From Adiantum capillus-veneris (taxonomy: Eukaryota > Streptophyta > Polypodiopsida > Polypodiales > Pteridaceae), in assembly GCA_014529385.2 (NCBI GenBank), contig CM043963.1:109408912-109472911 (forward strand): a stretch of 64,000 bases of DNA. The letters run 5' to 3'. Of this stretch, positions 1 through 11,884 are shown piece by piece. Positions within the stretch are counted from its first letter, which is position 1. Each line of letters starts with the position of its first letter. The notes beneath the pieces were generated by a model that was not told where the DNA came from, ran no database searches, and worked only from the letters and a program-made list of their open reading frames with translations. Both the position numbers and the translations under genes were made by a program.

Positions 1-2180
1 TTTGAAGGGTCCTCTCCTGGTGCGGGGAAGTTTGGTTATCTACGAATTCGACGAAAAGAAGATAGTTTTTAATGTGGGCAGCCTTGTTGGGAATGGTGAT
101 ATGTATATTACATGAGCACCAAAGCAGGAGGATTGATTTGTCTCATAAGCCGAATTATAATTGATTTGTCTCATAGGCCGATTTCAACCTCTAATAGAGC
201 TTTCTTTCGTATTGGTACCTTCATAACATCAAAAAGCTTGTGAACTAAAATTACCTTCAATAAGTTGTGGTTTCTGGTCTCCTCCTTGTCTTGAGGCTAT
301 ACATGTAAGGATTCTGATGTCTCCGTACTTGCAAGATTATAGCTCTCATTCTTTGCTTTTAACTTTCTTCTATTGTTACTTTCTTTTAATTTGGAATTCT
401 GTACAATCCACCAACTGATGTCCAAGCATTTATTGCATGTGTAAACAATGCAGAGGTCTAGGAGAACTATCACCTTGGCCAGAAACTTGCTAACAATCTT
501 GAAGCCAAAAACACACGGGTTTCTCTTGATGCTGAGTAGTTTGTTATAGCGCTTATCGGCTCTCTAGAGCACTTTTAAAAAATTGGCATCAATCACAACG
601 TTTGTAAAAGCTGGCAGTGCAGCTACAAACAATATCGAGCGCTTGTTCAATGTGCTCAAGTTGTTTTCAATTGTAAACCTCTGTAAATTTCAATGTCTCA
701 AACGTGGCCCAACATCTGTTGTAATTATAAAAAAAAAGGTGCTCTATCTACTACAAACTTATTGATTGGATTATTCATAAGGGACAAAACATTAGGCTAA
801 CTTCAAATAAATATAAACTTACACACTTATTGATTGAATTATTAAAAATGGACAAATCATTAGGCTAATCATTCAACTCAAAGAATGCTATAAAGATACA
901 AGCTACCCATTCATTCCCCTTCTTCCATCGCATAAGCTTTCTACAAATCATTTCTTTTCATTCCCTTTCTTCCATAGCATAAGCTTTCTACAATACTAAC
1001 TTTTCGACCTACCATGATTTTTCCGCGTGGAAGAGTAAAATTTGGTCAGATAGCGAGAAGGCATACAATGTTTGACATCTTAGCCCATAATCATAGTGCC
1101 AACCACTCCTTACTACGAGGCTGAGTATGTCTATATGGTCTACAACTATCTCATAGGTGTCTCGAATAGTCAAGTCACCATGGATGCTCAAACACTAATG
1201 CGGATAGAAAACTTTAGGCATGGGATGCTTGAAAGGAATGTAAAGCCTACCAATGCAAACAAGCAGCCAGTACCCCCAAGGGATTCACTAAGGGTTACCG
1301 TATGGTAGCACGTGAGTGTTACCATACTCACGAAAGAGAGGGGGGCTTTATAAGGGAGGAAAGGTGCATCTTACAAAGAATTGTTCCATACACGGGTTAA
1401 AACAGGATACTACGTAGGGGTTGAAATGCAGCATGCATGTGACGTCCCATTATTATTACCAGTGAATCCGTAGGCAGTAGCCTGATAGTATAAAGGAGTC
1501 TTGAAACACCCTATTTTTGGCCGTGCTTTGAACCCCCTACAGGTGATGGCTGTGAACACACATAAAACCTCTTTCATGATCTTGTCATGTATCAAGCTAC
1601 CAGTACAAGTGCAAGCTTTCAAGGCAAATAGAAAAGAGACTTCCACCATGGTAGACTCTTCATGCATGGCATCATAACATTCAAAAGTAAGAATCTGCCA
1701 ACCATGCTCCGCATCTGCTCAGCAAGCAGCATGTTGATTTCTGAGCGAGGGTGGCGCATCGTCCTAGGGGTGCATCCGCATTCTTAGATTGCTTCCTCAC
1801 CCCTCTCAAGAGCATGCTCATGCTGATCCATTTAAATTTCTGAGGCGTGCTCGGCCAAAATAATGGCCTGCCATGTCCACAACTTCCTAAGTTTGGCATC
1901 CCTCCTCCAAATCACATTCCATGGTGGGCCACTCTCCCTCTCATGATCGGTGTGACACGACAAGTTTCTGACATTTTTCCAATGTGAGGTGGGGTATAGG
2001 GACGTAGAGCCGATAGGCAGAGAGGAAGGGGAAAGGGTACTTGTTGGATTGTCCTATTGTAGAGGGTCAAAACGGTTGCCTGCGGGAACCACTACTTTTG
2101 GCCTAGTGCAGGCCGATCTCCAGGGGCGGTAGATCTTTTGCTGAGAGGGAAACCCTTGGACCCTGCAGCATTGCCCATAA
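1..2180. other. No recognisable gene
   Basis: This is AT-rich sequence with only short open frames. A 70-codon plus-strand frame at 1096-1308 and short minus-strand frames at 1410-1899 match no family I know and have no supporting context. A small hairpin lies near 1300-1330, where GTATGGTA is followed about 12 bases later by TACCATAC. Nothing else is supported. Confidence 0.5.
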
Positions 2181-2187
2181 GCGCGCG

Positions 2188-2238
<51 letters not shown>
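2181..2238. repeat. Compound (GC)n(GA)n microsatellite
   Basis: A run of alternating GC of about 23 bases passes directly into a GA run of about 35 bases. The alternating purine-pyrimidine GC half can adopt Z-DNA in principle. The short Leu/Ser and Arg/Ala open frames across it are artefacts of the repeat. Confidence 0.95.
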
Positions 2239-2239
<1 letters not shown>

Positions 2240-2579
2240 GCATACCAACTGCAGCGAACTTCGCTTCGCACCTGACTCACATGAACTCTCCAGAAATTCA
2301 TTTACCAAGTTTTTGTGCCCAAAAATTTGACTTGCTTCTTGGTGGAACACTAAAGTCTAGAATCTGGCGTCTCTCTTCGAGACAAGCTTGAAATCTTGCC
2401 AAGATTTTAGAATCCTAGCTGCTGAAAAATACACTAAAGGTCTGTTTTTTGTGAACCCGTATGGTGCGCACATGCACCACTTCGTGACCACAGCCACTAG
2501 CATTTCAAATAATGTTATTGGCCCATCGTTATTTTGGTGTATCATGTATGCATCATTTAATGAAGCATAACAACCCCCC

Positions 2580-2611
<32 letters not shown>
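2580..2611. repeat. (CA)n microsatellite
   Basis: Perfect CA dinucleotide repeat of about 15 units in non-coding sequence. The reverse frame gives only a Cys/Val run. Confidence 0.95.
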
Positions 2612-2615
<4 letters not shown>

Positions 2616-3149
2616 TCCACAAGATTGGGCCATGGGATAGAAGGCTCATCTCTCACAGATCATGAGGCGGATGTATTGCAAAGAAAAGTCAGACACCGAG
2701 CCTCTAGCTATGGTGAGAAGATGTGCTACGTTTAGTCACAAGCCTCTAGCTACACGAGTGAGAGAGAGAATCCATTTGCACACAAATCATGAGCTCTACA
2801 CTTCAATTGTAAAGCCAAGGAGCTAGTCTGAAACCAGAGCTCAGGGGTTGTTATAAGAGGGAAAAGAGGCTGGCCAGGAGAGACAAGTTTCAAAGCCCAA
2901 AGCCTTACATTGGATTTACCTTTTCAAAATAAGGTATTTACCTTTTCTTGCTTGCATATCACATTATGCCATGGTTTCGAATATCGACATGCATCACAGT
3001 TTTGATTTTGAAAAGCATACATTAGTTCCACCCCCTATTGCCGCCCCGGTCATCCACTCTCACGTAGGGTGTCTGTACGGCAACCGGGCAAGATGATAGC
3101 ATAGGACTGCTTGATATGCAAGAATTTAGGGCACTATAACGCGCATGTC

Positions 3150-3770
3150 TATTTTAGAGTCAAATTTTACATAGTTGAATCCGAATGTGAGCAAAATGTC
3201 TGATATGCTTGTGCAATTCATGCAACACTCAGCCAAGGGGCCAGTTAATGAGCGTACTCGAATTTCTTCGATCCCAGTGTCGAAATAAACACACCTCCTA
3301 TCTGAAGGGGGTGCCCTTCTCTCTAGAAAAGAGGTGGATGACTTGTTAAAGAATACCAAGCCCCCGATTTTTCAAAGAGAGAAAAAGGAGCGCAACAAGT
3401 ATAATGTGAACATATTTCTGAGCAAATGGGATGGTATTTATGATCTTAGATGCACTCCAGATGCATTCAAGGCACTGCAAACAAATCTAACACTAGAGGG
3501 TAAGGCCTATGAACAGTGGTTGTCTTTCAAGAAGAAGGGAATCATACCACAGACATGGGCGGCCTTCGAGGATGTTTTCAAAAAATAATTTTTTCCCACC
3601 AATGGAGCGGAAAAAAATTGGACTGCATGTGACAAGTACTCTATACGTCAACATAAGACACTTTCAGAGTATATCTCATACTATCGGAAAGTAATTCTCA
3701 AGATGGAGGATCCAGATGCCTTCCAGCAAGTGCATCGACCCATCTGTGGGTTAACACCATATATTTGTTA
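3150..3770 (+). pseudogene. Ty3/gypsy gag capsid remnant
   Basis: Part of a retrotransposon gag (capsid) gene, whose product would package element RNA in cytoplasmic particles. The readable part at 3334-3588 contains KWDGIYD, a LEGKAYEQW stretch resembling the tryptophan segment of plant Retrotrans_gag domains, and WAAFEDVFKK. The frame is lost at an A-rich run near 3586. In the next frame it resumes with FFPTN and an RQHKTLSEYISYYRK segment, which matches the usual gag order of the helix after WxxF and then the FxxR/YxxxFR region. No zinc knuckle, protease or pol follows, so it is a decayed fragment. Family assignment is fairly safe; lineage is not known. Confidence 0.65.
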
Positions 3771-4520
3771 CCATATACATGTGGTAGTGATGTGTGTGAA
3801 CACACTTAGGACCGTGGGGACATTTTTTCCCTCACTAGGAGGTTTTTTTTCCCGTGCATTGTATATACGCCCATCACTCTAGGGCTATCTTATCTTTCCA
3901 TTGCACACTAAGTAATACACTCTTTGTTGTGTGCTTTGAGCTTCCTTCGTCTTGTCCACACTGTGTGCGTTTCCCTGCAACCCTATTTCCAACAATTGTT
4001 ATCATAGCATGTTGCATCCTCCCGGGCTTAATTGCTAGCAGCTCCAGCACACGCTTGCTCACTTTTTCCAGTTTTTGTGAGCTTTGGTGAGCTTCAACAA
4101 GTCGACAAATACTTCAGGAAAGCTTGTAAAGCTTGGTCTACTCAGAATTTTCATTAGGGCTCATTTCGGCCTCCGTTTACACGGGTATCAGCGCCATTGT
4201 GGTAGCACGGCTGTCAGCCCGCAAAAATGTTTGAGGATATCAGTGCGGTATGCTATCAAGAATTGCCACGTATATAGACGCGTACATAGGAACTATGATA
4301 GCCGCGCTTATACCCTCCATGCAATTTATTAAAAATAAGTATCCAAGAATCTCGGATGATTCAAGTCCTCGTATGTGAAGACTTTGCATCATCCAAAGAT
4401 CCTTGGATATTTTTTTTAATATAAATATCACATTTATTTATTATTTAAGATTTAACAATATCATACAATTTTTGAAACACAAGAAACTTAAAAACAAATT
4501 ATTTACAAAATTCTTTTTTT
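3771..4520. other. No recognisable gene
   Basis: This non-coding stretch follows the gag remnant. It has AT-rich parts and no polypurine tract, LTR edge or coding frame that I can support. Confidence 0.4.
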
Positions 4521-4672
4521 GATCGAGAGTTCGCAAAATGTATACAAGGCCTTTTGGCCGAGCATCCAAAATAAAAGTGTAATATTTACAAGGGCTCTTG
4601 GTCGGGCGTTCAAAATACGAGGGGATTATGTTGTATAAGGGCTCTTGGCCAAGCGTTCAAAATGTGAGGGGA
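4521..4672. repeat. Short degenerate tandem repeat, about 3 units
   Basis: Three to four imperfect units of about 50-55 bp are arranged head to tail. Each carries a GGCTCTTGGCCGAGCG-like core followed by TTCAAAAT (cores near 4547, 4592 and 4638, with a partial one at 4521). The array lies just downstream of the stop codon of the minus-strand pseudogene, so it may be its 3' flank. Function unknown. Confidence 0.6.
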
Positions 4673-4685
4673 TTGTGTTAGTAAG

Positions 4686-6170
4686 TTAGTAACCCTCATC
4701 GTCATCCTGGTCGTCCTCGCCACCTTGACCGCCCTCGTCGTCCTCACCCTCATTAGCGCCACCTCTTCGAGTTTACACAAATAACAAAGCAGACCACATA
4801 ATCAATAAACATTAAAATAAGTAAACAACAAAATAATTAATTAATTAGATTTACTTCGTACATGCGCTGTGGTCAAGGTGTCGATGAGAGCGGCAAACGG
4901 TTCTTGATTGATGTGGCCTTATTGGAGCATCCACAGGTAGGTACTGTATTCGTCGTTGCGTTTCCAATACTTCACCACCTCCCTTGACACTTGATGTCCT
5001 ATGATCTTTCCATGTATATCAAGAATTATTTATATTAGTTTGCATCAAGATTATGGTTCAAATAGAAACTAAAAACGTTACTACCACTTTGTTCTTCCAG
5101 ACATCCTTTCTGCCAGAACCCCAACTCTGAGCTTGTTGTCCTGCCCTTACTTGCCTCTGCTGAGAATGGTCAACTCTTGCAGAGCAAACTCCCACTCTGC
5201 ATCATGCATATTGGCACCCCTTTTTTGGAGATTAGGGTGTTGGCATTGTTGTTTAGCGGCCTTGCGAACGGTGGACCGTTTATTACGAAGGAAGGTCTTG
5301 ATAAAACCTTCCATCCATTAGGTGATAAAAGACTGGACCTGGGGATTAGGAAACCGCAGCCGCATTGTATCAAAAATAGACTGCAAGTACTGAGGATCTT
5401 GTTGCTCCCACTCAATAAGGCAATTAGTGTAGTTAGAGTGGATCAAGCTCTTCGTGGAAGCGCTTGCCATTGTTTGTGCTAAGGTCGGGGGCACCGTCTT
5501 GATGACACCTACAATATAGGCCATCATCATCAGCATCTGGAACGTCCACATCATCAAAAATGTACCCCGGATCTAACGAGTCACTGGACGATCCTCCTCC
5601 ACCTCCTCCAAAGCAAGCGTCCAAACAAGAGTCTCCCCCCGATCCTCGTCTTTCTGCTGGCTGTCAGTGGACTCTCGTCAGCCCCTAGAGCCACGCGAAC
5701 TACGTCGCTCACTTTTCCCTAAAGAAGATCGACGACCTCGAGGGCTAGGATGACCTGATGGTCAAAGCGGGGAGGGTTGATGCGAGGGAATCGTAGAAGA
5801 GGGTGCTGAGGGAAATGGTGAAGGAAATGTAGTAGTGGGGACTGAGGGATAGGTTGAATGAAATGTCGTTGGGGGGTGCCGAGGGAAAGGGTGAAGGAAA
5901 GGTAGTGGGGGCCTACGAGGGGATGGACGAGGGTGAGGGAGAAATCCCATACTGGGACAGTTGATGTGGCATATATGAAGAGAAGATCCCTTGCCAAGCT
6001 CGCTCATACTCTTGCCACATGCCCAAGAATGAGGCTATCTAGGGATCCATAGGGACCAAATGAGGAGGAGAAGGAGGAGGAGGGGAGTGGTCATAGGGAC
6101 CGGAGCTCCCAGAAGAGGAACCCACGGTTGTCCTAAAAGAGCGAAAGAAGTCTTCGTCTTGCCCGGCCAT
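4686..6170 (-). pseudogene. Unknown multi-exon reading frame with stops
   Basis: A minus-strand gene-like structure of unknown family. The start at 6170 begins MAGQDEDFF and runs into a Pro/Ser/His-rich segment (about 6000-5760), then an acidic Asp-rich patch near 5570-5520. A continuous frame follows from about 5480 to 5095, broken only by TAA codons near 5318 and 5153; it is basic and includes RNKRSTVRKAAKQQ and MHDAEWEFALQEL. A third block near 5005-4855 contains VSREVVKYWKRNDEY. A plausible GT-AG intron (4854-4763) joins this to an acidic tail (EDDEGGQGGEDDQDDDEGY) and a stop at 4686. A second intron probably lies at about 5085-5015. It could be an accessory protein of a DNA transposon or a decayed host gene; I do not recognise the domain. 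Confidence 0.45.
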
Positions 6171-6221
6171 GTCACAACTTAAAAAGAGAGAGAAAAGAAA
6201 TCAAATACAACCTAAATAGAC

Positions 6222-7443
6222 ATGCCAAAACCCCTCTAATAGAGGGGCCAAACTCATGCCGTTTGCTAGGTTTTGCCCCTCTATTAGAGGAGTTTTGGCA
6301 TGCCTATTTGCATGCAATGGGCAGCCCGTTTGGGCTGCTCATTGCATGCAACTAGACATGCCAAAACCCCTCTAATAGAGGGGCCAAACGGCATTCCGTC
6401 TGCTAGGGGTTTTGGACATTGAAGGGGGGAGGCAAAATAGGGCCAAAAAAACATGAGCATGGGGGACAACCCATGGGCTCACATGAGCCTTTACCTCGAC
6501 CAATTAGGGCGATAAACATAGGGTTTTGGACTAGGGTCAAATAGACTTGCCGTTTGGCCCCTCTATTAGAGGGGTTTTGGCATGTCGTTTTGCATGCAAT
6601 GGCCTCCCCAAACGGGCTTCCCATTGCATGCAAATAGGTATGCCAAAACCTCTCTAATAGAAGGGCAAAACCCATGCCATAAAAAGCATGAGTTTTGCCC
6701 CTCTATTAGAGGGGTATTGGCATGTCTATTTGCATGCAATGGGCTCCCAAACGGGCTGCCCATTGCATGCAAATAGGCATGCCAAAACCTCTTTAATAGA
6801 AGGGCAAAACCCATAGCAAACGACGTGAGTTTGGCCCCTTTATTAGAGGGGTTTTGCAATGTCTATTTGCATGCAATGGGCTCCCCAAACGAGCTGCCCA
6901 TTGCATGCAAAGGCATGCCAAAACCTCTCTAATAGAGGGGCCAAACAACATGCCGTTTGCTAGGGGTTTTGGACATTGAAGGGGGGAGGCAAAAATAGAT
7001 CCAAAAAAACATGTGCATGGGGGACAACCCATGGGCTCACATGAGCCTTTACCTCGACCAATTAGGGCAATAAACATAGGGTTTTGGACTAGGGGCAAAT
7101 AGACTTGCCGTTTGGCCCCTCTATTACGGGGGCATTAGGATTTGCATGCAATGGGCTCCCCAAACCGCCTGCCCATTGCATGCAAATAGGCATTCCATAA
7201 CCTGTTAAATAGAGGGGCCAAAGGGCATGGGGTTAGCCCTTCTATTAGAGGGTTTTGGCATACCTATTTGCATGCAATGGGTAACCCAAACGGGCTACCT
7301 ATTGTATGCAAATAGGCATGCCAAAACCCCTCTAATAGAATAGCAAAACCCATTCCGTAAAAATCATGAGTTTGGCCTATCTATTAGAGGGCTATTGGCA
7401 TGTCTATTTGCATGCAATGGGTTCCCCAAACGGGCTGTCTAGG
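6222..7443. repeat. Foldback hairpin array with higher-order period
   Basis: Six complete inverted-repeat units of about 105-111 bp lie at 6275-6383, 6557-6667, 6699-6805, 6833-6942, 7114-7219 and 7236-7343, with half-units at 6222-6255 and 7373-7440. Each arm is about 50 bp and runs from GCCCCTCTATTAGAGGGG through TTTTGGCATG to TTTGCATGCAATGGGC; the second arm is its reverse complement. A spacer of about 170 bp containing TTTGGACATT occurs at 6411 and again at 6968, giving a 557-bp higher-order period. Every arm contains CATGCA, the RY core bound by plant B3 proteins. There is no coding. The right side is cut by an LTR. Confidence 0.9.
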
Positions 7444-8295
7444 CTACTTGGGCTTGGGCTTGGGCTTGGGGAAAGATCCCAATCCCTTCCTTTCAAGATA
7501 AGGTTTTTTTATTTTTTGTTTTGAGTTTTTCTTCAATCCCAAATATCCCGAACATTTTTTTTATTTTTTTTAATGAAATTTAATTTTTTAAATTTTTTTT
7601 TCTTGAGGACAATGTGATGGACACTGAGCTCCGACACGTACATAGCAGCTCCTGCGAGCTCTGTCTAACCCCTTTTCACCTAACACAACTAATTAGCAAC
7701 TAATTAACATTAACTACCTTTGCTAACACACTGTCAAACACATTACACTGCACACTCATAGACAGTCAACTCTACTTCTCACTGTCTACTCTACTTCTCC
7801 CTGTCTACATTCACTAACAGATCTACTAATACCTGCTCATTATAGACCTTGCAAAACTAATAAAAACAGTACAATGCAGCACTAACAGAGCTTACAGCCA
7901 CTTAACAGAAACTCACAAAAACCTGCTAATTTGCCCTTCACAGTCACTTAACAATAACTAACAAAACACTGCAAAAAACAAAAAACAGATGGAAGAAAGG
8001 CTTCCAGAGGTAGCACTGAGTGCTCCTCAAGCTTAACGCAAGGCATTCCTCGGTAGCGGCGCCAAACATGTACGCTTTGTCGTATGTGTCGAAACTGGGA
8101 ACTTGCCTGTGCACTGCGTGCGAGCCTTGAAAGGCTGCAAACACACAAGTAGAAGAGCCTATCAAGCTCAAAGGGGCAGAGGTGTGTCACTCACCGCTCA
8201 ATGCTTTCGTCGTGAAGGATCCTGTGCTGCAAAGAAGAAGGAGTTGTTGTCAATGTCGCACTCAACCGCCTTGTTACCACCAATGATGCCGCAAT

Positions 8296-8296
<1 letters not shown>

Positions 8297-8357
<61 letters not shown>
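8297..8357. repeat. (CT)n microsatellite inside LTR copy A
   Basis: About 30 CT units, flanked by a short CA tract at 8362-8385. It sits downstream of the LTR TATA box, in the inferred 5' untranslated part. The sister LTRs hold different dinucleotide runs at the same place. Confidence 0.95.
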
Positions 8358-8361
<4 letters not shown>

Positions 8362-8477
8362 ATACACACACACACATACACACACCTGTGAGCACACGAA
8401 GGAGAAGGAGACAGAGATGAAGCAAGAGCACTTCTTAGCTTACACCTCCAAGAATGAGGATTTTTAGGTCAAATGGA

Positions 8478-8488
8478 CCTTTTATAAG
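8478..8488 (-). promoter_or_regulatory. Probable LTR TATA box
   Basis: On the minus strand the sequence is CTTATAAAAGG. The same position in the sister LTRs reads ATATAAAAG (55441) and AAATAAAAGG (56251), so it is the likely core promoter of this LTR family. Confidence 0.55.
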
Positions 8489-8879
8489 AGTTTGGCCCAT
8501 TCACACATGGGTGCCCACAGTGGTGGTCGGTCGTTGCAAAACTACTATAAAAATAAGATAAGTGGTGCGTCTCTCATTGGCGACCACCTACACATCTATT
8601 GGACTGACAAGCCCGGTCCATGACTCAGTCAAATAAATAATATGCGTCCGTCGAAGGTGATAGGGTTTCCGTGTGAGGGTTAACACCTCTGTTGGACAAC
8701 TTCCTATATGGTTTTTTTTCTGGATATGCTTATGCTGCCAAAAATTTTACAACCATGATTATGTTCTAAAGTGGTTATGCAGAGTGCCCTTTGTCTCATC
8801 TTATCCAATTGCAACAACTCATCCAGTCTCTACTTCAAATTCTGGTGAAAAGTCATTCTATGCTCTATTGCAAGTCCAA

Positions 8880-9600
8880 GACTGAGAATTGCAAACTCCA
8901 TTAGAACTACTACCTTCGTCCCATACACCATTTGAAAATGTGTCATGCCAATAGTAACCTTATAGACACTTCTATAGGCCCATAGCAATGTCTAGAGTTT
9001 GGAATCCCACCGGTGTGGTTCCTTTTAAACTACCTTTGTAAGAATGGTCTGAATGGTTTTGTTTCCACTTTTTGCCAGACCATTGCACATGGGATAGTTA
9101 GGTGTAGATGTTTGGTGCTTAATTGAGAAGATCTCACTGAGTATCTGAATGGTTTCATTGATGAGGTGTGTTTCCTTATCTGAGACAATCTCAATTGGAC
9201 ATCCATATCTGCATATAATATACTCATACAATAATGTAGATGTTGATTCGGCAGTGTTTTCTGGTAAGGCCTTGGCTTCAAGCCACTTGCTAACATAACA
9301 TGTGGCCATAATAATATACCTGATCTTTCTAGGAGTAACCTTCTTGAATAGCCCCGCCCCATAAAATTGAAACCCCATTTCATGAATATTCCCAATGGAT
9401 GTATTTAAGTTAGTGGTGTCATATTAGCTGCTATTGGCCTTCTCATTCTCTGGCAAATATCACAGGTCTTGCAGAATGCTCTGACATGTGCCATTATTGT
9501 CTACCATCAAAGACCTGCTTGAAGGATCTTCTTATATGTAATTTAAGTCAAAAAATTTCCTCATGCATCTCCATTGTGAGCTTTAAACTTAACACTTGAT
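8880..9600 (-). pseudogene. Ty3/gypsy integrase remnant
   Basis: Remnant of a gypsy integrase, the enzyme that inserts element cDNA into the genome. Reading on the minus strand, the HHCC zinc module end is seen as CKTCDICQRM near 9480-9445. The core follows with WGFNFMG, IIMATCYVSKWLEAKALP, then CPIEIVSDKETHLINE (second catalytic Asp in SDK, about 9180). The normal PYHPQANGQVE segment is changed to NYPMCNGLAKSGNKT, so the catalytic Glu is missing. After a frame change the WAYRSVYK and MVYGTK segments typical of the region after the core are readable to about 8890. Several stops and frameshifts show it is dead. No RT or LTR is joined to it. Confidence 0.8.
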
Positions 9601-10323
9601 ATAAATGATCTAGAAACCATCATTGAGTTCATCCAATCAAATCTGCAGGATAAAGCCAAGGAGTACACTACTGAACTAGTCAATGAGGCCATTTTTGAGT
9701 ATTTGAATAGGAAAAAAAATGAAGATGCCGATTATGATAAGGATGAGGATGAGGATGAGCAAGAGATGAAGCAGTAGGCCAACATCATCAGGGAGGAGAT
9801 GATGATGAGGATGATGATGATGATGATATTCCATAAACATGCTCAACTTCTACAGGAGGCTCAACGCCGGCCAAAGCTCAGATTACAAAAAAGATGTCAA
9901 CACCGGAGGCCACAAGCCATCTAAAGGTGTTGACTCCTAGCAGCAAAATCCACCGGCCAACTAGCAATATCCTAGACAACAAACTGTAAGCAATTCTCAG
10001 ACTAACATTGAGCGTAAGAAAACTGTCCTTACTGGGATTTTGAGTCTGATCATACACATTCCACTAAAGTGCTAACACTCAACAAGAGCCTGAGAAAGTA
10101 ATAAGCACTCAAGATCCAAGAGTTTTTACATGATGAAACTCTCTGTTTGAATCTAGAGAGATTCCAAATGTTGTAAGTGAGGGCCAGGAGGATGGTACAT
10201 AATTGAAAGGTTATGAGTTACCACAATCAATCAGTTTGTGATTTGCCTCCACATCCAAGTTGTATATAGGTACCGGAAAGAGTCCTAGTGGTGCATCACC
10301 ACTGATAATGTAGCGCGTGATCT
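9601..10323. other. No recognisable gene; acidic-codon patch
   Basis: On the plus strand, about 9625-9776 reads as a helix-prone segment ending in an Asp/Glu run (KDEDEDEQEMKQ, then a stop), followed by a GATGATGAG repeat near 9796-9830. It could be an exon of a decayed gene, but no family is recognisable. The rest is non-coding. Confidence 0.35.
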
Positions 10324-10995
10324 TGTAATGGAAATGGCGTATGAACTTTGCGAATAGCGAAATTAAGAGAATTAGAGTGAGCATTTTTGTGAGATTACTT
10401 TGAGAACATAGAGGGTGAACTTAATTGATGGTAGCAACATAAACATAGTACTTAATTAACTTGGCATGAACAATACTTTTGCAAGAGAGAGTATTAGAGA
10501 ACATGACATAGTTGAGGATCAGATTTACTTGGAGCCGGTCCCCCCTCCAAAAGGCGTTTGTATTATAGATTCTCCCATCAAGAGAGACTTGGTGCAATAC
10601 AATCTTTGTGTTCCTTGTAACAGCCTTAGTCCCAAGGCCTCAAACACCTTCGAAGGTGGAGAGAGCTAGTGGGGAATGAGGGCAGGGAAGAGGAAGAAGA
10701 ATCATTAATAGGAGAAAGAAATATTTTCTCACTTATCATCACTCTTCTTACTTGGCATAGCATAATAGCATAGTAATTAAGACGAAGAAGATGGAAATCT
10801 TAAGCATTGAAGCATGGATCTTGGTTGGATTTACATTCCATAGCCAAGAGTGTTGGTGTAGGCTCTCAACTTCTCAACAATCTTGGAGAAGGAGATGCAG
10901 CTCTTGCATTTTTCACTTCACACCATGAGTGTGTGTGTGTGGGGAGGGGGGGGGGGGGCAGAGTATACCCCCTCATTCTTGGTCCACCCCCACCC

Positions 10996-11039
<44 letters not shown>

Positions 11040-11830
11040 TTATTTTTTTTTATCATTTGGACATGTGTTTTCTTTTTTCTCTTTGTGAGAAAGAACTTGA
11101 TTATTTATTTTTATGCATTTAAATTCTCATTGGACCCCTTTAAAGCCTATCCAATAGGATTCAAGCACATCATGAGGACCGAATGGGGAGGATCTTGACA
11201 TGTGTCTTTTATGATTCTTAAGATATCATGTTTGAATTGAACACTTCAAGCACCTTAGTCATTTAAGCATGAAAATTTTTTATGCCTCTTGAGAGATCAT
11301 GTTTGAATTGAACACGTCAAGAATATTAGTCATTTAAGCATGAGAAGCACTTCAAGCTTGGGCAAGGTTCCCACAAACACCTTAGTTAGCAAGCACGACA
11401 AGCACGTTATGCTTGGGTAGGATTCCCACCTCAAGGTTAGCCCTAGCTTGCCTAAGGTCAAAGGACTTTTTAACACTAAGTTTGGGAGGTATTTAATGAA
11501 GCTAACCCTAAGGTCTTTAAGGTCCATTAGGTAGCATTGCTCTTTAACAGACCATCTCTCATTTGGAGCCCTTTAACTTTGGCCCCGTGTTGAGACAGAT
11601 CCATAAGCACATGTCTATATTCTAACCCTTGTTCCTGTTTATTCTCCCACATTAAATGACCAGTTTAATAAGATAAAATCATTTGGGTTGGTTAGATATT
11701 AGATTTTATGACATTACCTCTCTCTTGAAATCATAATCGTTCTCACTATGAGGTAGAAGAGATAAAGTCTTAGTCTCATTAGTCTACGTTTTTTAGCCAG
11801 TAGAGGATCCATTTTCACCCTATGACATCA
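10324..11830 (-). repeat. Gypsy-family LTR, inverted copy (left arm)
   Basis: A minus-strand LTR of the family that flanks elements 1 and 2. Its 3' end is CATTACA (plus TGTAATG at 10324-10330). It matches the right arm at 11885-13033 in inverted orientation, and the LTR before 59087 in its 5' part; for example, the CATTTAATGTGGG region near 11650 pairs with 57555. No tRNA-Met-like PBS follows its end (the next bases are AGATCACGCG), so it is probably a solo LTR. A G tract and (CT)n run lie inside it at about 10944-11036. Confidence 0.7.
10944..11036. repeat. G tract and (CT)n microsatellite in LTR
   Basis: A run of about 14 G near 10945-10958 is followed by about 19 CT units at 10999-11036. 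Both lie in the left-arm LTR, where the other arm has (GA)n, (TC)n and (AC)n. Confidence 0.9.
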
Positions 11831-11884
11831 TTCCAGAATGGATGACTAGTCCATTTGGTGCTTAAGAGACGTAGTTGTCGCAAG

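Larger units (their letters stand above)
7445..8685 (-). repeat. LTR copy A (same family as 55242 and 56079)
   Basis: A minus-strand LTR beginning TGTTAACCCTCAC at 8685. It matches the copies at 55242-55830 and 56079-57230 along its length. Shared parts are the CACCCTATCACC-like start, the TATA box, a microsatellite just downstream of it, and a terminal GGAAGGGAT followed by (CCCAAG)n at 7445-7490. No internal coding region is attached on this side, so it is a solo or truncated LTR. Assignment to Ty1/copia rests only on the copia RT fragment beside the other copies. It truncates the hairpin array. Confidence 0.7.

Noticed and set aside
5433-5624. Gly-rich short frame as a separate gene
   Set aside because: It is part of the acidic segment of the larger minus-strand pseudogene, in a shifted frame.
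8297-8357. Long Leu/Ser, Arg/Glu, Cys/Val and Thr/His open frames
   Set aside because: They arise from (CT)n, (GA)n and (CA/TG)n runs here and at 2203, 10999, 12278, 24900, 39916, 44503, 50053, 50348 and 56353, with no coding context.
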